Shown: one piece after another, positions 25,537 to 34,069 of the stretch
Numbering within the stretch: the first letter of the stretch is position 1
Layout of the letters: the number at the start of each line of letters is the position of its first letter
Source of the DNA: CAWBLP01 sp963721065
Lineage (GTDB): Bacteria > Pseudomonadota > Alphaproteobacteria > Acetobacterales > Acetobacteraceae
Assembly: GCA_963721065.1 (NCBI GenBank)
Contig: CAVRHO010000001.1
Span: 1,116,001-1,180,000, forward strand
Reading direction: 5' to 3'
DNA length: 64,000 bases
Position numbers and translations under genes: made by a program
The notes under the pieces: generated by a model
Told to the model about the DNA's origin: nothing
Databases searched by the model: none
The model's input: the letters and a program-made list of their open reading frames with translations, nothing else

Positions 25537-25684
25537 CATGTCATTGCCGGGCCTGGCTGCAAAGGCGTCGGAATAAACGGTCGGGAGACTTCTTTCCCTT
25601 CACTTGCGGGAGGGGGAGATTCCTTCTGCGACCAGCCGCCATCCTGGTGTGAATAGGGCCGAGCCCGGCCATCGACACCGGCGG
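25537..25684. repeat. Degenerate intergenic palindromic element (desaturase/patatin junction)
   Basis: GTCATTGCCGGGCCTGGC at 25539-25556 and GGCCGAGCCCGGCCATCGAC near 25654-25677 match, in inverted orientation, the arms of the element at 61241-61346. They lie in the junction between the convergent desaturase and patatin genes. Nothing else is recognisable in the 366-bp gap. Confidence 0.45.
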
Positions 25685-25834
25685 CTTACTTTGGCACTTG
25701 GGCGTCTGCCGGTCGCGACAGTTTAGGGGCACCGACGGCCGGTTGCGACGGCGTAGCGGCACCGACGGCGCAGGCCCGCGGCCTGGTCGGTTGTGCGATC
25801 GCGGCCACGCAGCCGTTGCCTGGGGCCGCCCGGG

Positions 25835-26782
25835 TCAATCCGCAGCCGCCCGCCATTCGTCGCGTTGCGCCGCGGCGCGGCCGGCCTGGAACAGTTCCGA
25901 CAGGAACTCCGCCTCGCCGTTGAACTTCGACGAAATCGGCAGGTCCAGCAGCGCCGCGTCCGCGTCGTAGCTGGTGACGTGCACGCCGGCCGGCAGCGCC
26001 GCCAGTTCCGCGGTCAGCACGTTCTGGCAGGCGATTTCGTTGAGCCGGTTGGTGATCTCCATCGGCGTGGACGGCACGCCCGGCCGCCGCCCCGGCTGGG
26101 CGCGCACCAGGATCAGCTCGGCCGGCGGGGCCGGCTCCAGCAGGGGGCCGAGCGGCGGGTTGCCGGCATAGCCGCCATCCCAGTAGGCGCGGCCGTCGAT
26201 CTCCACGGCCGGAAAGACGAAGGGCAGGCAGGCGGAGGCCAGCAGCACGTCCACGTTGATAGCCGCGTTGTCGAACAGCGCCGCTGCGCCGGTGGTCACG
26301 TCGGTGGCGGCGACGGTCAGGCGCGGCGCGGACGGATGGGTCAGCAGCGCCGGCTCCAGCAGCCCGGTCAGCAGTGGGCGCAGCGGGTTGTGGCCGAACG
26401 GGTTGAGCTGGGCCGGGGCGAACAGCCGCATCGCCATCTCCAGCCCCTGCCAGGCCAGCGAATTGGACAGGTCCCAGCCCCACAACCAGCGCTCCAGCGG
26501 GCCGTTCTGCAGCAGGCTGAGCCGGTGCGCCTCCGCCACGCGCCCCCACAGCCGGCGCATCTCCCGCCGCGCGCCTTCGGGCCCGCCGCGCACCAGGCCC
26601 TGCACCATCAGCGTGCCGATGATGGCGCCGGACGACACGCCGCACACCCGGTCCGGCCGCAACCCGTCTTCCAGCAGCCGGTCCAGCACCCCCCAGGTGA
26701 AGGCGCCGTGCGCGCCCCCGCCCTGGAGGGCGAGGGCGGTGCAGGGGAGGGGGGATGTGGCGGGAGCGGGCGGGTTCGTCAT
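25835..26782 (-). CDS. Patatin-like phospholipase
   Basis: A 315-residue patatin-family lipid acyl hydrolase. The oxyanion loop LQGGGAHGAFTWGVL begins near residue 19, the nucleophile lies in GVSSG (Ser50), and the catalytic Asp lies in AYWDGGYAGNPP near residue 200, giving the Ser-Asp dyad. No signal peptide is obvious, so it is probably cytoplasmic or membrane-peripheral. It stands alone on the minus strand and converges with the desaturase gene, hinting at but not proving a lipid-related role. Confidence 0.9.
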   Translation of the reverse strand: MTNPPAPATSPLPCTALALQGGGAHGAFTWGVLDRLLEDGLRPDRVCGVSSGAIIGTLMVQGLVRGGPEGARREMRRLWGRVAEAHRLSLLQNGPLERWLWGWDLSNSLAWQGLEMAMRLFAPAQLNPFGHNPLRPLLTGLLEPALLTHPSAPRLTVAATDVTTGAAALFDNAAINVDVLLASACLPFVFPAVEIDGRAYWDGGYAGNPPLGPLLEPAPPAELILVRAQPGRRPGVPSTPMEITNRLNEIACQNVLTAELAALPAGVHVTSYDADAALLDLPISSKFNGEAEFLSELFQAGRAAAQRDEWRAAAD

Positions 26783-26969
26783 GCCGGCAAAATGGCGGGA
26801 CTGGGGCGCTGCGGCAACGGAAGGATTCAGGCGGGGGCTGATTCAGTGCGGTAAGCAATGGACCGGTGGCAAACCTGCCGCAGGTCGGATGGGCTCTCTG
26901 AAACGTCGTCAGCCCGTCCGCGACATGCCATGCAACCTGTCGGCCGTACCGTCAGCAGTTCAAAGGACG

Positions 26970-27338
26970 TCACGGTTTCGACGTCAGCAGTACATCGACG
27001 GTAGTGACGAACGTCGCAGCGGCGTCGATCGCCTCAGCAGCGTCCTCGCGCGAAACGACTGCATCAGGCCCGATCGCGTAGTCAGCCACCGATTTCAGAT
27101 CATAACTGTCGGTGAGAAAGCGGCGCATGGCGATATCGATCGCCGGCTCATTTCGGGCCAGTGCACCGAACTGGCTGCGCACGCCCTGGTGCGTTTTCGG
27201 CGTACGGCACCCATCTTTGAAAGAACTGGATTTGCCATGTGTGTCAACATGCCGGGTCGTTCGGGTCGTGTCATACCCGCCCGCGTAATCACTGCCGCTC
27301 GGCCGCTGCCCCAACCGTCGTGGCTGGCACAGGCTCAA
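26970..27338 (-). pseudogene. HEPN-domain (UPF0332-like) remnant, N-terminal half missing
   Basis: The C-terminal 75 residues match the second half of small HEPN proteins: RTPKTHQGVRSQFGALA, then MRRFLTDSYDLKSVADYAIG and a final helix with EDAAEAIDAAATFVTTVDVL. The expected N-terminal helices with the AYYAxFHAA-type segment are absent; the upstream part of the frame, opened by a TTG, is unrelated. HEPN proteins are often RNase toxins paired with MNT nucleotidyltransferases, but no partner gene is present. I judge it a decayed remnant. Confidence 0.55.
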
Positions 27339-27384
27339 TGCGCGTCAAATCAGCGGGTGCCGTTACAGGCGGAACCACCACGGC

Positions 27385-27470
27385 GTAGGGGTCGAAGGCA
27401 TGCCACCCATGACTTTACCGCGCGCACCGAAGGAAAGTCGTGGATGGCCGGCCTTCGCCGACCATGACGT
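27385..27470. repeat. Intergenic palindromic element: two inverted arms
   Basis: A left arm GGCATGCCACCCATGACTTT (27398-27417) and a right arm at 27434-27468 (AAAGTCGTGGATGGCCGGCC then TTCGCCGACCATGAC) flank a short spacer CGCGCACCGAAGG. The right arm is nearly identical to the copy at 51596-51630. The same spacer occurs inverted in the copy at 61400-61476. Confidence 0.75.
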
Positions 27471-27560
27471 GGTACCTGCCGAAGGCGGCAGGTACGGCAG
27501 ACGGCAGACGATCTTCCTGCGGTGTCCGCCGTCTCGCGAATTCGATGAGCAAACCCGCCG

Positions 27561-28718
27561 CTACCGCCAGCCCCGCAACCGCGACGCCGCGTCGCGCATA
27601 TCCGCCTCCGGCCCGCAGTAGCTGAACCGCACGAACCGGTTTCCGCGCGTCCGGTCGAAGTCCACGCCCGGACTCGCCGCCACGCCCGCCTCGGCGAGCA
27701 TGCGCGCGCAGAACGCCTGGCTGTCGTTCGATCGCGCGCTGATGTCGGCGAACAGGTAGAACGCGCCCTCGGCCGGCGACAGGTCGGGGAACCCCGCCTC
27801 CGGCAGGACCTTCAGCAGATGATCGCGGGAGCGGCGGTAACGCGCCACGTTCGCGTCCAGCTCCGCGCCGCAGTCGAACGCCGCTTCCGCCGCCACCTGG
27901 GAAATGAAGGGCGCGCTGATGAACAGGTTCTGCGCCAGGCATTCCACCGGCCGGACCAGGTCTTCGGGCAACACCATCCAGCCGATGCGCCAGCCGGTCA
28001 TGGAAAAATATTTGGAGAAGCTGTTCACCACCACCGCGCTGGGGCTGCACGCAGCCGCGGTGGCGATCGGGCTGTCGTAGTGCAGCCCGTGATAGATCTC
28101 GTCGCTGATCAGCCGCACGCCATGCTGATCGCACCACGCGGCGATCGCTGCCAGCTCGTCGGGATGCAGCATGGTGCCGGCGGGGTTGCAGGGGCTGGCC
28201 ACGATCAACCCGTCCGGCAGCGGATCCAGCTTCTCCAGCATCGCCACGCTCGGCTGGAACCGGGTCTCGGGCCCGGCCTCCACCACCACGGGTTCCATAC
28301 CCAGCGCGGTGAGGATGTTGACGTAGGGCGGATAGAACGGCGCCGTCAGCGCCACCCGGTCCCCTGGGTTGAACGCCGCCAGGAAGGCCAGCGGAAACGC
28401 GCCCGAGGCGCCCACGGTCACCGCCACGCGCTCCAGCGGCAGGTCCAGCCCGTACCAGGCCCGATAGTGCGCGACGATCCGTTCCCGCAGCGACCGGCGG
28501 CCGAACGCCTCGGTGTAGCCGAGCGAGTCGCCGGACTGCAGGGCGGCCATGGCGGCGGCGACCGCGCCGGCGGGGGCGCCGGTGCCCGGCTGCCCCACTT
28601 CCATGCGGATCACATGCGGCGCGCCCGGCGGCAGCACCGCCTGGCGCGCATTGGCCGCGGCGATCACGTCCATCACCATGAAGGGTGGCGCCGAGGCGCC
28701 GCGGCCAATCTTCAGCAT
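27561..28718 (-). CDS. Class I/II pyridoxal-phosphate aminotransferase
   Basis: A 385-residue fold-type I aminotransferase. The PLP lysine is Lys236 in NSFSKYFSMTGWRIGW; ASPCNPAGTMLHPDELAAI and LISDEIYHGLHYD are the conserved cofactor-binding segments, and RGNRFVRFSYCGPEADM carries the substrate-carboxylate Arg. The substrate is not determined. It begins 7 nt after the small secreted protein gene and is the last gene of a three-gene minus-strand operon. Confidence 0.92.
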   Translation of the reverse strand: MLKIGRGASAPPFMVMDVIAAANARQAVLPPGAPHVIRMEVGQPGTGAPAGAVAAAMAALQSGDSLGYTEAFGRRSLRERIVAHYRAWYGLDLPLERVAVTVGASGAFPLAFLAAFNPGDRVALTAPFYPPYVNILTALGMEPVVVEAGPETRFQPSVAMLEKLDPLPDGLIVASPCNPAGTMLHPDELAAIAAWCDQHGVRLISDEIYHGLHYDSPIATAAACSPSAVVVNSFSKYFSMTGWRIGWMVLPEDLVRPVECLAQNLFISAPFISQVAAEAAFDCGAELDANVARYRRSRDHLLKVLPEAGFPDLSPAEGAFYLFADISARSNDSQAFCARMLAEAGVAASPGVDFDRTRGNRFVRFSYCGPEADMRDAASRLRGWR

Positions 28719-28725
28719 GTGCGAC

Positions 28726-29055
28726 TCAGTTGTAGAACTTGATCGACTCCGCCTTCACCGACAGCGGATCGCCCGCCTCGGTGCCGTGCACCGTGGCGAC
28801 GCAGGCTTTCTGCCCCGGCTTGCAGTGCTGCGCCAGCCGCTGCCGCGCCGTCTTCGGCAGCGCAGCGATGTTGACATGGTAGTCCATCGCCGCCGCGGTG
28901 CCGATGCTCAGCTCACATTTCGTCGCCGAGCGGCAGACGATGCGGCCGGGGCCGGCGCTGGTGGCCGGAGCCTGTGCCGCCATGGCTGGCAGCGACACCA
29001 GAACGCTGCCGGCAAGCAGGCCGGCGCGCAGCATGGCGCGACCAGAGAACGTCAT
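28726..29055 (-). CDS. Small secreted protein of unknown function
   Basis: A 109-residue protein with a Sec signal peptide (MLRAGLLAGSVLVSLPAMAA, cleavage after AMA-A near residue 26). The mature part has four cysteines (IVCRSATKCELS, QHCKPGQKACVATVHG), which could form two disulfides, and ends ESIKFYN. I do not recognise the family. It sits between the gamma-glutamyltransferase gene (33 nt upstream) and the aminotransferase gene (7 nt downstream), so they are one operon. Confidence 0.75.
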   Translation of the reverse strand: MTFSGRAMLRAGLLAGSVLVSLPAMAAQAPATSAGPGRIVCRSATKCELSIGTAAAMDYHVNIAALPKTARQRLAQHCKPGQKACVATVHGTEAGDPLSVKAESIKFYN

Positions 29056-29088
29056 GGAAATCCCTTTCGTGCTGGGAGGTGGGAAGAC

Positions 29089-30516
29089 TCAGCCGCCCCC
29101 GCTGGCCAGGCCCGCTTCACGCGGATCATTGGCCCAGGCACAACTTCCGTTCTCTCCCGGCAGGTAGCGGCTGCATTCGATGACATTGGCACGGCCCGGA
29201 TTCGGCACCGGCGTGGCCATCGGACGATTGGTGGATAGCGCATTCCGCATTCCCACGGCTACCGCCATCGGCGCGCCGGACTGGCCGGAGCCACCCACCT
29301 CTGCACGGAACGCATGGATGTTGGCATTCCATGCCAGGGCCGCGGCCAGCAAGGGCGGCGGCACCGAGCGCGGCGAGGCCGCCAGCAGGAATCCCATGGT
29401 CGGCACGATGCGTCCGGTGCCGAACAGGTTGTTCATGCTCAGCGCACACACCACCGCGTTGCCGCTGCGGTCCAGCGCCGCCAGCGTGGTGGAGGCCGGC
29501 AGCGGCGGCACGCCAACCTGCGGCAGGCTCTGCGCATGCAGCAGCGATTCGGCCGACACGCCGCCTTGCCGCCAGCGCATCGCCACGGCCAGCGACCGTT
29601 CCGCCGCCGTCGCCGCGTCCGACGGATTCTGCTGCAGCGATTCGAAGGCCGCCGCGGCCGCCAGGCCGCCATCCGCTGGCGGCGGCAGGAACGCCACCTT
29701 GTCGTTGCCGGCCGGCAGCATCAGCGGCGCGGCGAGTTTCGGCAGCGCCCCGCGCAGGTCCGCCACCGTCAGCGGTCCGCCGGCCAGGGGGGTGTCCTCG
29801 GCGATGCGCTGCGCCAGCGCGCCCTGGTAGAAATCGCCCACGCCCGCGGTGCGCAGCGACGCCAGGGTGGTCGCCAGCGCCGGCTGCACAAGCTTCTGGC
29901 CTTCGCGCAGCGGCACGCCGTCCTGGCTGAACACCGCGCGCGCCTGCGGGTCGGTGAACAACGGGCCGGTCACCGGTGCCAGGTCCCGCGCCAGCGCCCG
30001 CGAGACCGGCACGCCGAAGCGCGCTGCCTGTTCCGCCGGCACGATCAGGCTCTCGAACGGCAGTTTGCCGTAGCGGGCGTGCAGCAGGTACATGCCGCGC
30101 GCCAGCATCGGCAGCGCCGCCGGCCGGTCGGCATTGGCCGGCGGCTGTGGCGGTGCGCCGGGCACGAACAGCACCGCCTCCGGCACGCCGCCGTTGATCG
30201 ACTTGCGATCGGCCTTATAGGACAGGCAGGCGCCACCGCCGCCCAGCCCCGCCCGCGACGGCAGCGTCACCGCCAGGTCGAACGCCATCGCCACCGCGGC
30301 ATCCGCCGCGTCGCCGCCGCGTGACAGCACGTCGCGCCCGACCAGCGTCGCATGCGGCTCGTCCGACACCACGCCGCCCAGGAAGCCGGCGACATAACCG
30401 GGCTGGCCCGGCTGCGGGCCCTCGCCGCCGATCTTCGGCAGCGCGCCGCAGCTCGCGCAGGCCAGCGTGACGGCAAGCACGACGCCGGTCCGGGAACGCG
30501 CTAGGATGCCGGCCAT
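29089..30516 (-). CDS. Gamma-glutamyltransferase family protein (probable lipoprotein)
   Basis: A 475-residue N-terminal-nucleophile hydrolase of the gamma-glutamyltranspeptidase family. The large-subunit start VVSDEPHATLVGRDVLSRGG and SRAGLGGGGACLSY match; the autocleavage region reads PASTTLAALDRSGNAVVCAL, with a Thr-Thr and conserved GNAV. The family's usual His after the threonine pair is Leu here and the protein is shorter than typical GGT (about 560), so it is divergent. The N-terminus is a signal sequence ending LACASCG, a possible lipobox. The start at 30516 overlaps the divergent M48 start; a GTG at 30480 is an alternative. Confidence 0.8.
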   Translation of the reverse strand: MAGILARSRTGVVLAVTLACASCGALPKIGGEGPQPGQPGYVAGFLGGVVSDEPHATLVGRDVLSRGGDAADAAVAMAFDLAVTLPSRAGLGGGGACLSYKADRKSINGGVPEAVLFVPGAPPQPPANADRPAALPMLARGMYLLHARYGKLPFESLIVPAEQAARFGVPVSRALARDLAPVTGPLFTDPQARAVFSQDGVPLREGQKLVQPALATTLASLRTAGVGDFYQGALAQRIAEDTPLAGGPLTVADLRGALPKLAAPLMLPAGNDKVAFLPPPADGGLAAAAAFESLQQNPSDAATAAERSLAVAMRWRQGGVSAESLLHAQSLPQVGVPPLPASTTLAALDRSGNAVVCALSMNNLFGTGRIVPTMGFLLAASPRSVPPPLLAAALAWNANIHAFRAEVGGSGQSGAPMAVAVGMRNALSTNRPMATPVPNPGRANVIECSRYLPGENGSCAWANDPREAGLASGGG

Positions 30517-31870
30517 GCTGCGCCGCGCTATCGCTCTTCTGCTCGCCCTGCTGCTCGCATTCCGGGGCGTCCCCGTCTGGGCACAAAGCGAGTCGCCGTC
30601 CCGGCGCCTGGTGGTCATCCGGGACGCCGAGACAGAGACCCTACTCCACAAATTCGCCGATCCCTTGTTCCGGGCGGCCAACCTCAGTCCGGGGCTGGTC
30701 CGCATCATTCTGGTGAGGGACCCCGCCATAAACGCGTTCGTCAGCAGCGGCAACCGTATGTTCATCAATACGGGGCTGATCCAACAGGCCGGTTCGGCGC
30801 TGGAGGTGATCGGCACGCTGGCGCATGAGACCGGCCACGTGGCGCATGGCGACATCTCCCGCCTGCCCGAAATGGCGCACGAAGCGCTGCTGCAGGCGCT
30901 GGGCTCCATGCTGATCGCCGCGGCTGCCGGCGCCGCCACCGGCAGCCCCGACCTGGGCGCCGGCGCCATGCTCGGCGGCACGTCGATGGTTCAGCGCGGC
31001 CTGATGGCGTTCAGCCGCACCCAGGAGGAATCGGCCGACGACGCGGCGCTGCACTACCTGGACAAGCTGCACTGGTCGGCGCGCGGCATGGTGACGCTGT
31101 TCGATAGGCTGGAGCAGGAGGAAGCGCTGATGGTCGAATACCAGGATCCGTACCTGGTCGATCACCCGCTGACCCCGGATCGTATCGCCTTCGTGAAGCA
31201 CCACCTGGCGGCATCGCCGTATCGCGACGCGCCGCTGCCGCCCGGATTCCAGTCCGGATTCGCCATGGTGAAGGCCAAGCTCGACGGCTTTCTCGATACG
31301 CCGTCCAGCGTGCTGCGCACGTATCCGGCCAGCGATCAGTCCGCACCCGCGCGCTATGCCCGCGCGATCGTCGAGCACCGGCTGGGACACGATGGCGTTG
31401 CCGTGACCCTGCTGGACGGGCTGATTCGCGAACAGCCGGACAGTCCGTGGCTGCGGGAGCTGAAGGGGCAGATCCTGTTCGAAGGCGGCAAGGTCCATGC
31501 GGCGCTGGCGCCGTACCGGACCGCCGTGCGACTCGCGCCGGAGCAGCCGCTGATCCGCCAGGGGCTCGCGCGTGCGATGGTGGAGACCGACGACCCCGCC
31601 TTGTTGCGTCCGGCCATCGCACAACTGCAGATGGCGCAGCGCCTGCAACACAACGATCCGGACACGTGGCACCTGCTGGGCGTGGCCTGGGGCCGGCTGG
31701 GCAATCTCGGCGAGGCCAATCTTGCACTGGCCGAGGAAGCCATGCTGGAAAACGACATCCCGGCCGCACGACGCTTTGCCCGGATGGCGGTCAAGGCACT
31801 GCCGCAGGGGCCGTCCCGCCTGCGTGCCCTCGACATCAGCAACGCCGTGAAGAAAGAGAACCGTCGATGA
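30506..31870 (+). CDS. M48 family metalloprotease with TPRs (BepA-like)
   Basis: A periplasmic zinc protease of about 454 residues. It has a signal peptide (LLRR-type basic start, ALLLALLLAFRGVPVWA), the zinc motif HETGHVAHGD, the downstream glutamate ligand region SRTQEESADDAALHYL, and C-terminal TPR-like helices (about 280-450). BepA/YfgC homologues degrade or assist stalled outer-membrane proteins such as LptD (family knowledge). Start codons at 30506 or 30515 both overlap the divergent GGT gene. Its stop overlaps the next gene's start (ATGA), coupling it to a DsbA-like protein. Confidence 0.88.
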   Translation: MPAMLRRAIALLLALLLAFRGVPVWAQSESPSRRLVVIRDAETETLLHKFADPLFRAANLSPGLVRIILVRDPAINAFVSSGNRMFINTGLIQQAGSALEVIGTLAHETGHVAHGDISRLPEMAHEALLQALGSMLIAAAAGAATGSPDLGAGAMLGGTSMVQRGLMAFSRTQEESADDAALHYLDKLHWSARGMVTLFDRLEQEEALMVEYQDPYLVDHPLTPDRIAFVKHHLAASPYRDAPLPPGFQSGFAMVKAKLDGFLDTPSSVLRTYPASDQSAPARYARAIVEHRLGHDGVAVTLLDGLIREQPDSPWLRELKGQILFEGGKVHAALAPYRTAVRLAPEQPLIRQGLARAMVETDDPALLRPAIAQLQMAQRLQHNDPDTWHLLGVAWGRLGNLGEANLALAEEAMLENDIPAARRFARMAVKALPQGPSRLRALDISNAVKKENRR

Positions 31871-32610
31871 CCAGGATCCTGCGTCCGTTCTGCCTGCTGG
31901 CGCTCGCCGCCGTGCTGCTGTTGCCGGCAGTGTCCCGCGCGGCGGAGTTCACCCCGGCCCAGCGGGCGGCGATCGTCGATATCGTGCGCAACGCGCTGAA
32001 GAACGATCCGTCGATCCTGCGCGACGCGGTGGCGGCGCTGCAGGCCGACGAGGCAAAGCAGCAGGCGGCCGACCAGCACGCGATGATCGCCGCGCACCGC
32101 GACGCGCTGGTCACGCCGCAGGATCCGGTCGCGGGCAATCCGCATGGCGACGTAACGATCGTGGAGTTCTACGACACCCGCTGCCCGTACTGCCGCAAGC
32201 TGGACCCTGAGATGAACAGGTTCCTGGCCCAGGATCACAACGTAAAGCTGGTGTATAAGGACCTGCCGATTCTGGGACCGGCGAGCGTTCTGGGCGCCAA
32301 GGCGGTGCTGGCGGCGCAGCAGCAGGGCGCCTACGAGAAGATGCGCGAGGCAATCATGCACCTGCCGCCGCAACTGACGCTGCCGATGGTCCAGGAGGCG
32401 GCGCAGAAACTGGGCCTCGACTGGACGCGCCTGCAGCGCGACATGAACGACGCGGCGACCCAGCAGCGTATCGATGAGAACCTGAAACTGGCCCGGGTCC
32501 TGGGCATCCAGGGAACGCCGGCGCTGATCATCGGCGATCAACTGATTCCGGGTGCGGTCAGCATGTCGGACCTGAAGGACATGGTCGCGAAGGCCCGCAA
32601 GGCCGGATAG
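31867..32610 (+). CDS. DsbA-family periplasmic thiol-disulfide protein
   Basis: A 247-residue protein with a signal peptide (LLALAAVLLLPAVSRA) and a thioredoxin fold carrying a CPYC active site (EFYDTRCPYCRKLDPEM, about residues 100-116), the cis-Pro in GIQGTPALIIGDQL near the C-terminus, and a helical N-terminal extension (about 25-70) as in ScsC/Com1-type DsbA proteins. Translational coupling to the M48 protease gene suggests joint work in outer-membrane protein quality control, since BepA and disulfide formation both act on LptD in E. coli (inference). Confidence 0.9.
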   Translation: MTRILRPFCLLALAAVLLLPAVSRAAEFTPAQRAAIVDIVRNALKNDPSILRDAVAALQADEAKQQAADQHAMIAAHRDALVTPQDPVAGNPHGDVTIVEFYDTRCPYCRKLDPEMNRFLAQDHNVKLVYKDLPILGPASVLGAKAVLAAQQQGAYEKMREAIMHLPPQLTLPMVQEAAQKLGLDWTRLQRDMNDAATQQRIDENLKLARVLGIQGTPALIIGDQLIPGAVSMSDLKDMVAKARKAG

Positions 32611-32768
32611 CCGGGGCGCGACAGCCGCCTTCGGCGCCGACGGTGACGAACGGTGCGGATGCGTGTCGGTCCGCCCCGAGGCGGCGCGGCATGATCCGAC
32701 TCAACGCGGTCGGCATAAGGCCTTGGATTGAAGTGGTCGCGTCATTCGGTGATGGCAGCACGAACAAC

Positions 32769-32843
32769 GGCATGGCGGGCGCAGGCTCGCCATCCATGAC
32801 TTTGCCTGGCTGCATGCGAAAGGTCGTGGATGGCCGCGGCCCC
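32769..32843. repeat. Intergenic palindromic element: two inverted arms
   Basis: Left arm CATGGCGGGCGCAGGCTCGC followed by CATCCATGACTTT (32771-32803) and right arm AAAGGTCGTGGATGGCCGCG (32819-32838) are inverted relative to each other with a short spacer. The gap between the DsbA and enoyl-CoA hydratase genes (347 bp) contains nothing else recognisable. Confidence 0.75.
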
Positions 32844-32957
32844 GAATGTGTGCTGTTCCCCTGGCGCATCATTCAGTCAGTCGGGCCGCCGCTGTGACCG
32901 CGGGGGCAATTTGCGCCACACTCGGCGCCGGTTCAACAAACGCAGGGAGCCAACGCC

Positions 32958-33777
32958 ATGCCGCCGCTCGACAAGGTGTACGACTACAGCCAGTACCGGC
33001 GGGCTGCACGTCACCAAGCAGGACAAGGTGATGACCATCACCCTGAACGCGCCGGAATCGATGAACGCGTTCTCGGCCGAGATGCACTATTCGATGTCGC
33101 GCATCTGGGAAGACGTGCACGACGACCCGGAGGTGCACGTGGTGGTGCTGACCGGCGCCGGCCGCGCCTTTTCCGCCGGCGGCAACGTCATCGCCATGCA
33201 GCAGAAGATCGACAATCCGGAACTGTGGGACGCCACCAGCCTGCCGGAGGCCAAGCGCATCATCTTCCGCATGCTGGAATGCGACAAGCCGATCATCGCC
33301 CGCGTCAACGGCCACGCCGTAGGGCTGGGTGCCACGGTGGCGCTGATGTGCGACATCATCATCGCAGCCGACACCGCGAAGATCGGCGATCCGCACGTCA
33401 ATGCGGGCCTGGTGGCGGGCGACGGCGGCGCGCTGATCTGGCCGCAACTGATCGGCTTCGCGCGCGCCAAGGAATACCTGTTCACCGGCGACCTGATGAC
33501 CGCGGCCGAGGCCTGGCGCATCGGCCTGATCAACCACGTGGTGCCGCAGGCGGAACTGGACGACAAGGTCTATGGCCTGGCGCGCCGCCTGGCATCCGGC
33601 GCGATGAAGTCGATCCGCTGGACCAAGCAGGTGATCAACATCCCGCTGCGGCAGATCGCCCATTCCACGATGGATCTCAGCCTGAGCCTGGAGACCCAGT
33701 CGAACCTGTCGAAGGATCACCAGGAAGCGGTGTCGGCTTTTGCCGCCAAGCGCCGCCCGGACTTCACGGGCGGGTAA
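32958..33777 (+). pseudogene. Enoyl-CoA hydratase/isomerase, +1 frameshift near the N-terminus
   Basis: The ATG at 32958 encodes MPPLDKVYDYSQY, the usual start of this subfamily, but one extra C at 32996-32997 shifts the frame; removing it gives QYGGLHVTKQDKVMTITLN and then a complete crotonase. The continuing frame runs to 33777. The oxyanion-hole segment RAFSAGGNVIAMQ, RVNGHAVGLGATVALMCDII and GDPHVNAGLVAGDGG are intact. Such enzymes hydrate or isomerise acyl-CoA. If the insertion is real, an internal ATG at 33031 could still give about 248 residues. Confidence 0.85.
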
Positions 33778-34069
33778 CCGGTCACCGGGCGCTCTCTGTC
33801 GCGGTGCGTGATCCGACCGGGAGCGTTCGGCGGCGTCGTCGGTTCACGACTCACCGTCGTTCGCGAACTTCGCTGGCGGCACCGGCGGAAGCACGGCAAG
33901 CCGCTCTGCAACGGCGGCTGCCCGCGGGCCGAACGCGATGCCGTTCGGCATCGGTCGATCGGGTTCCCCGGGACGCGCTTCCCCTCCTGTAGCGCCCGGC
34001 CGGCAGCAATGGCACAATGTTCCGCAGGATGGGGACGTCGGATCGCAGTTGCCGCGCACACGGAGGCCT

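Noticed and set aside
26970..27338. Functional HEPN toxin of a toxin-antitoxin pair
   Set aside because: The N-terminal helices are missing, the start is a TTG in unrelated sequence, and there is no MNT partner gene.
30517..30981. 155-residue N-terminal extension of the gamma-glutamyltransferase frame
   Set aside because: It is antisense to the M48 protease's zinc-motif coding region, and a signal peptide begins at the internal ATG at 30516.
32958..33777. Programmed ribosomal frameshifting in the enoyl-CoA hydratase and the other shifted genes
   Set aside because: There are no slippery heptamers or downstream structures in common, and the affected families are not known to use recoding; single-base insertion is simpler.
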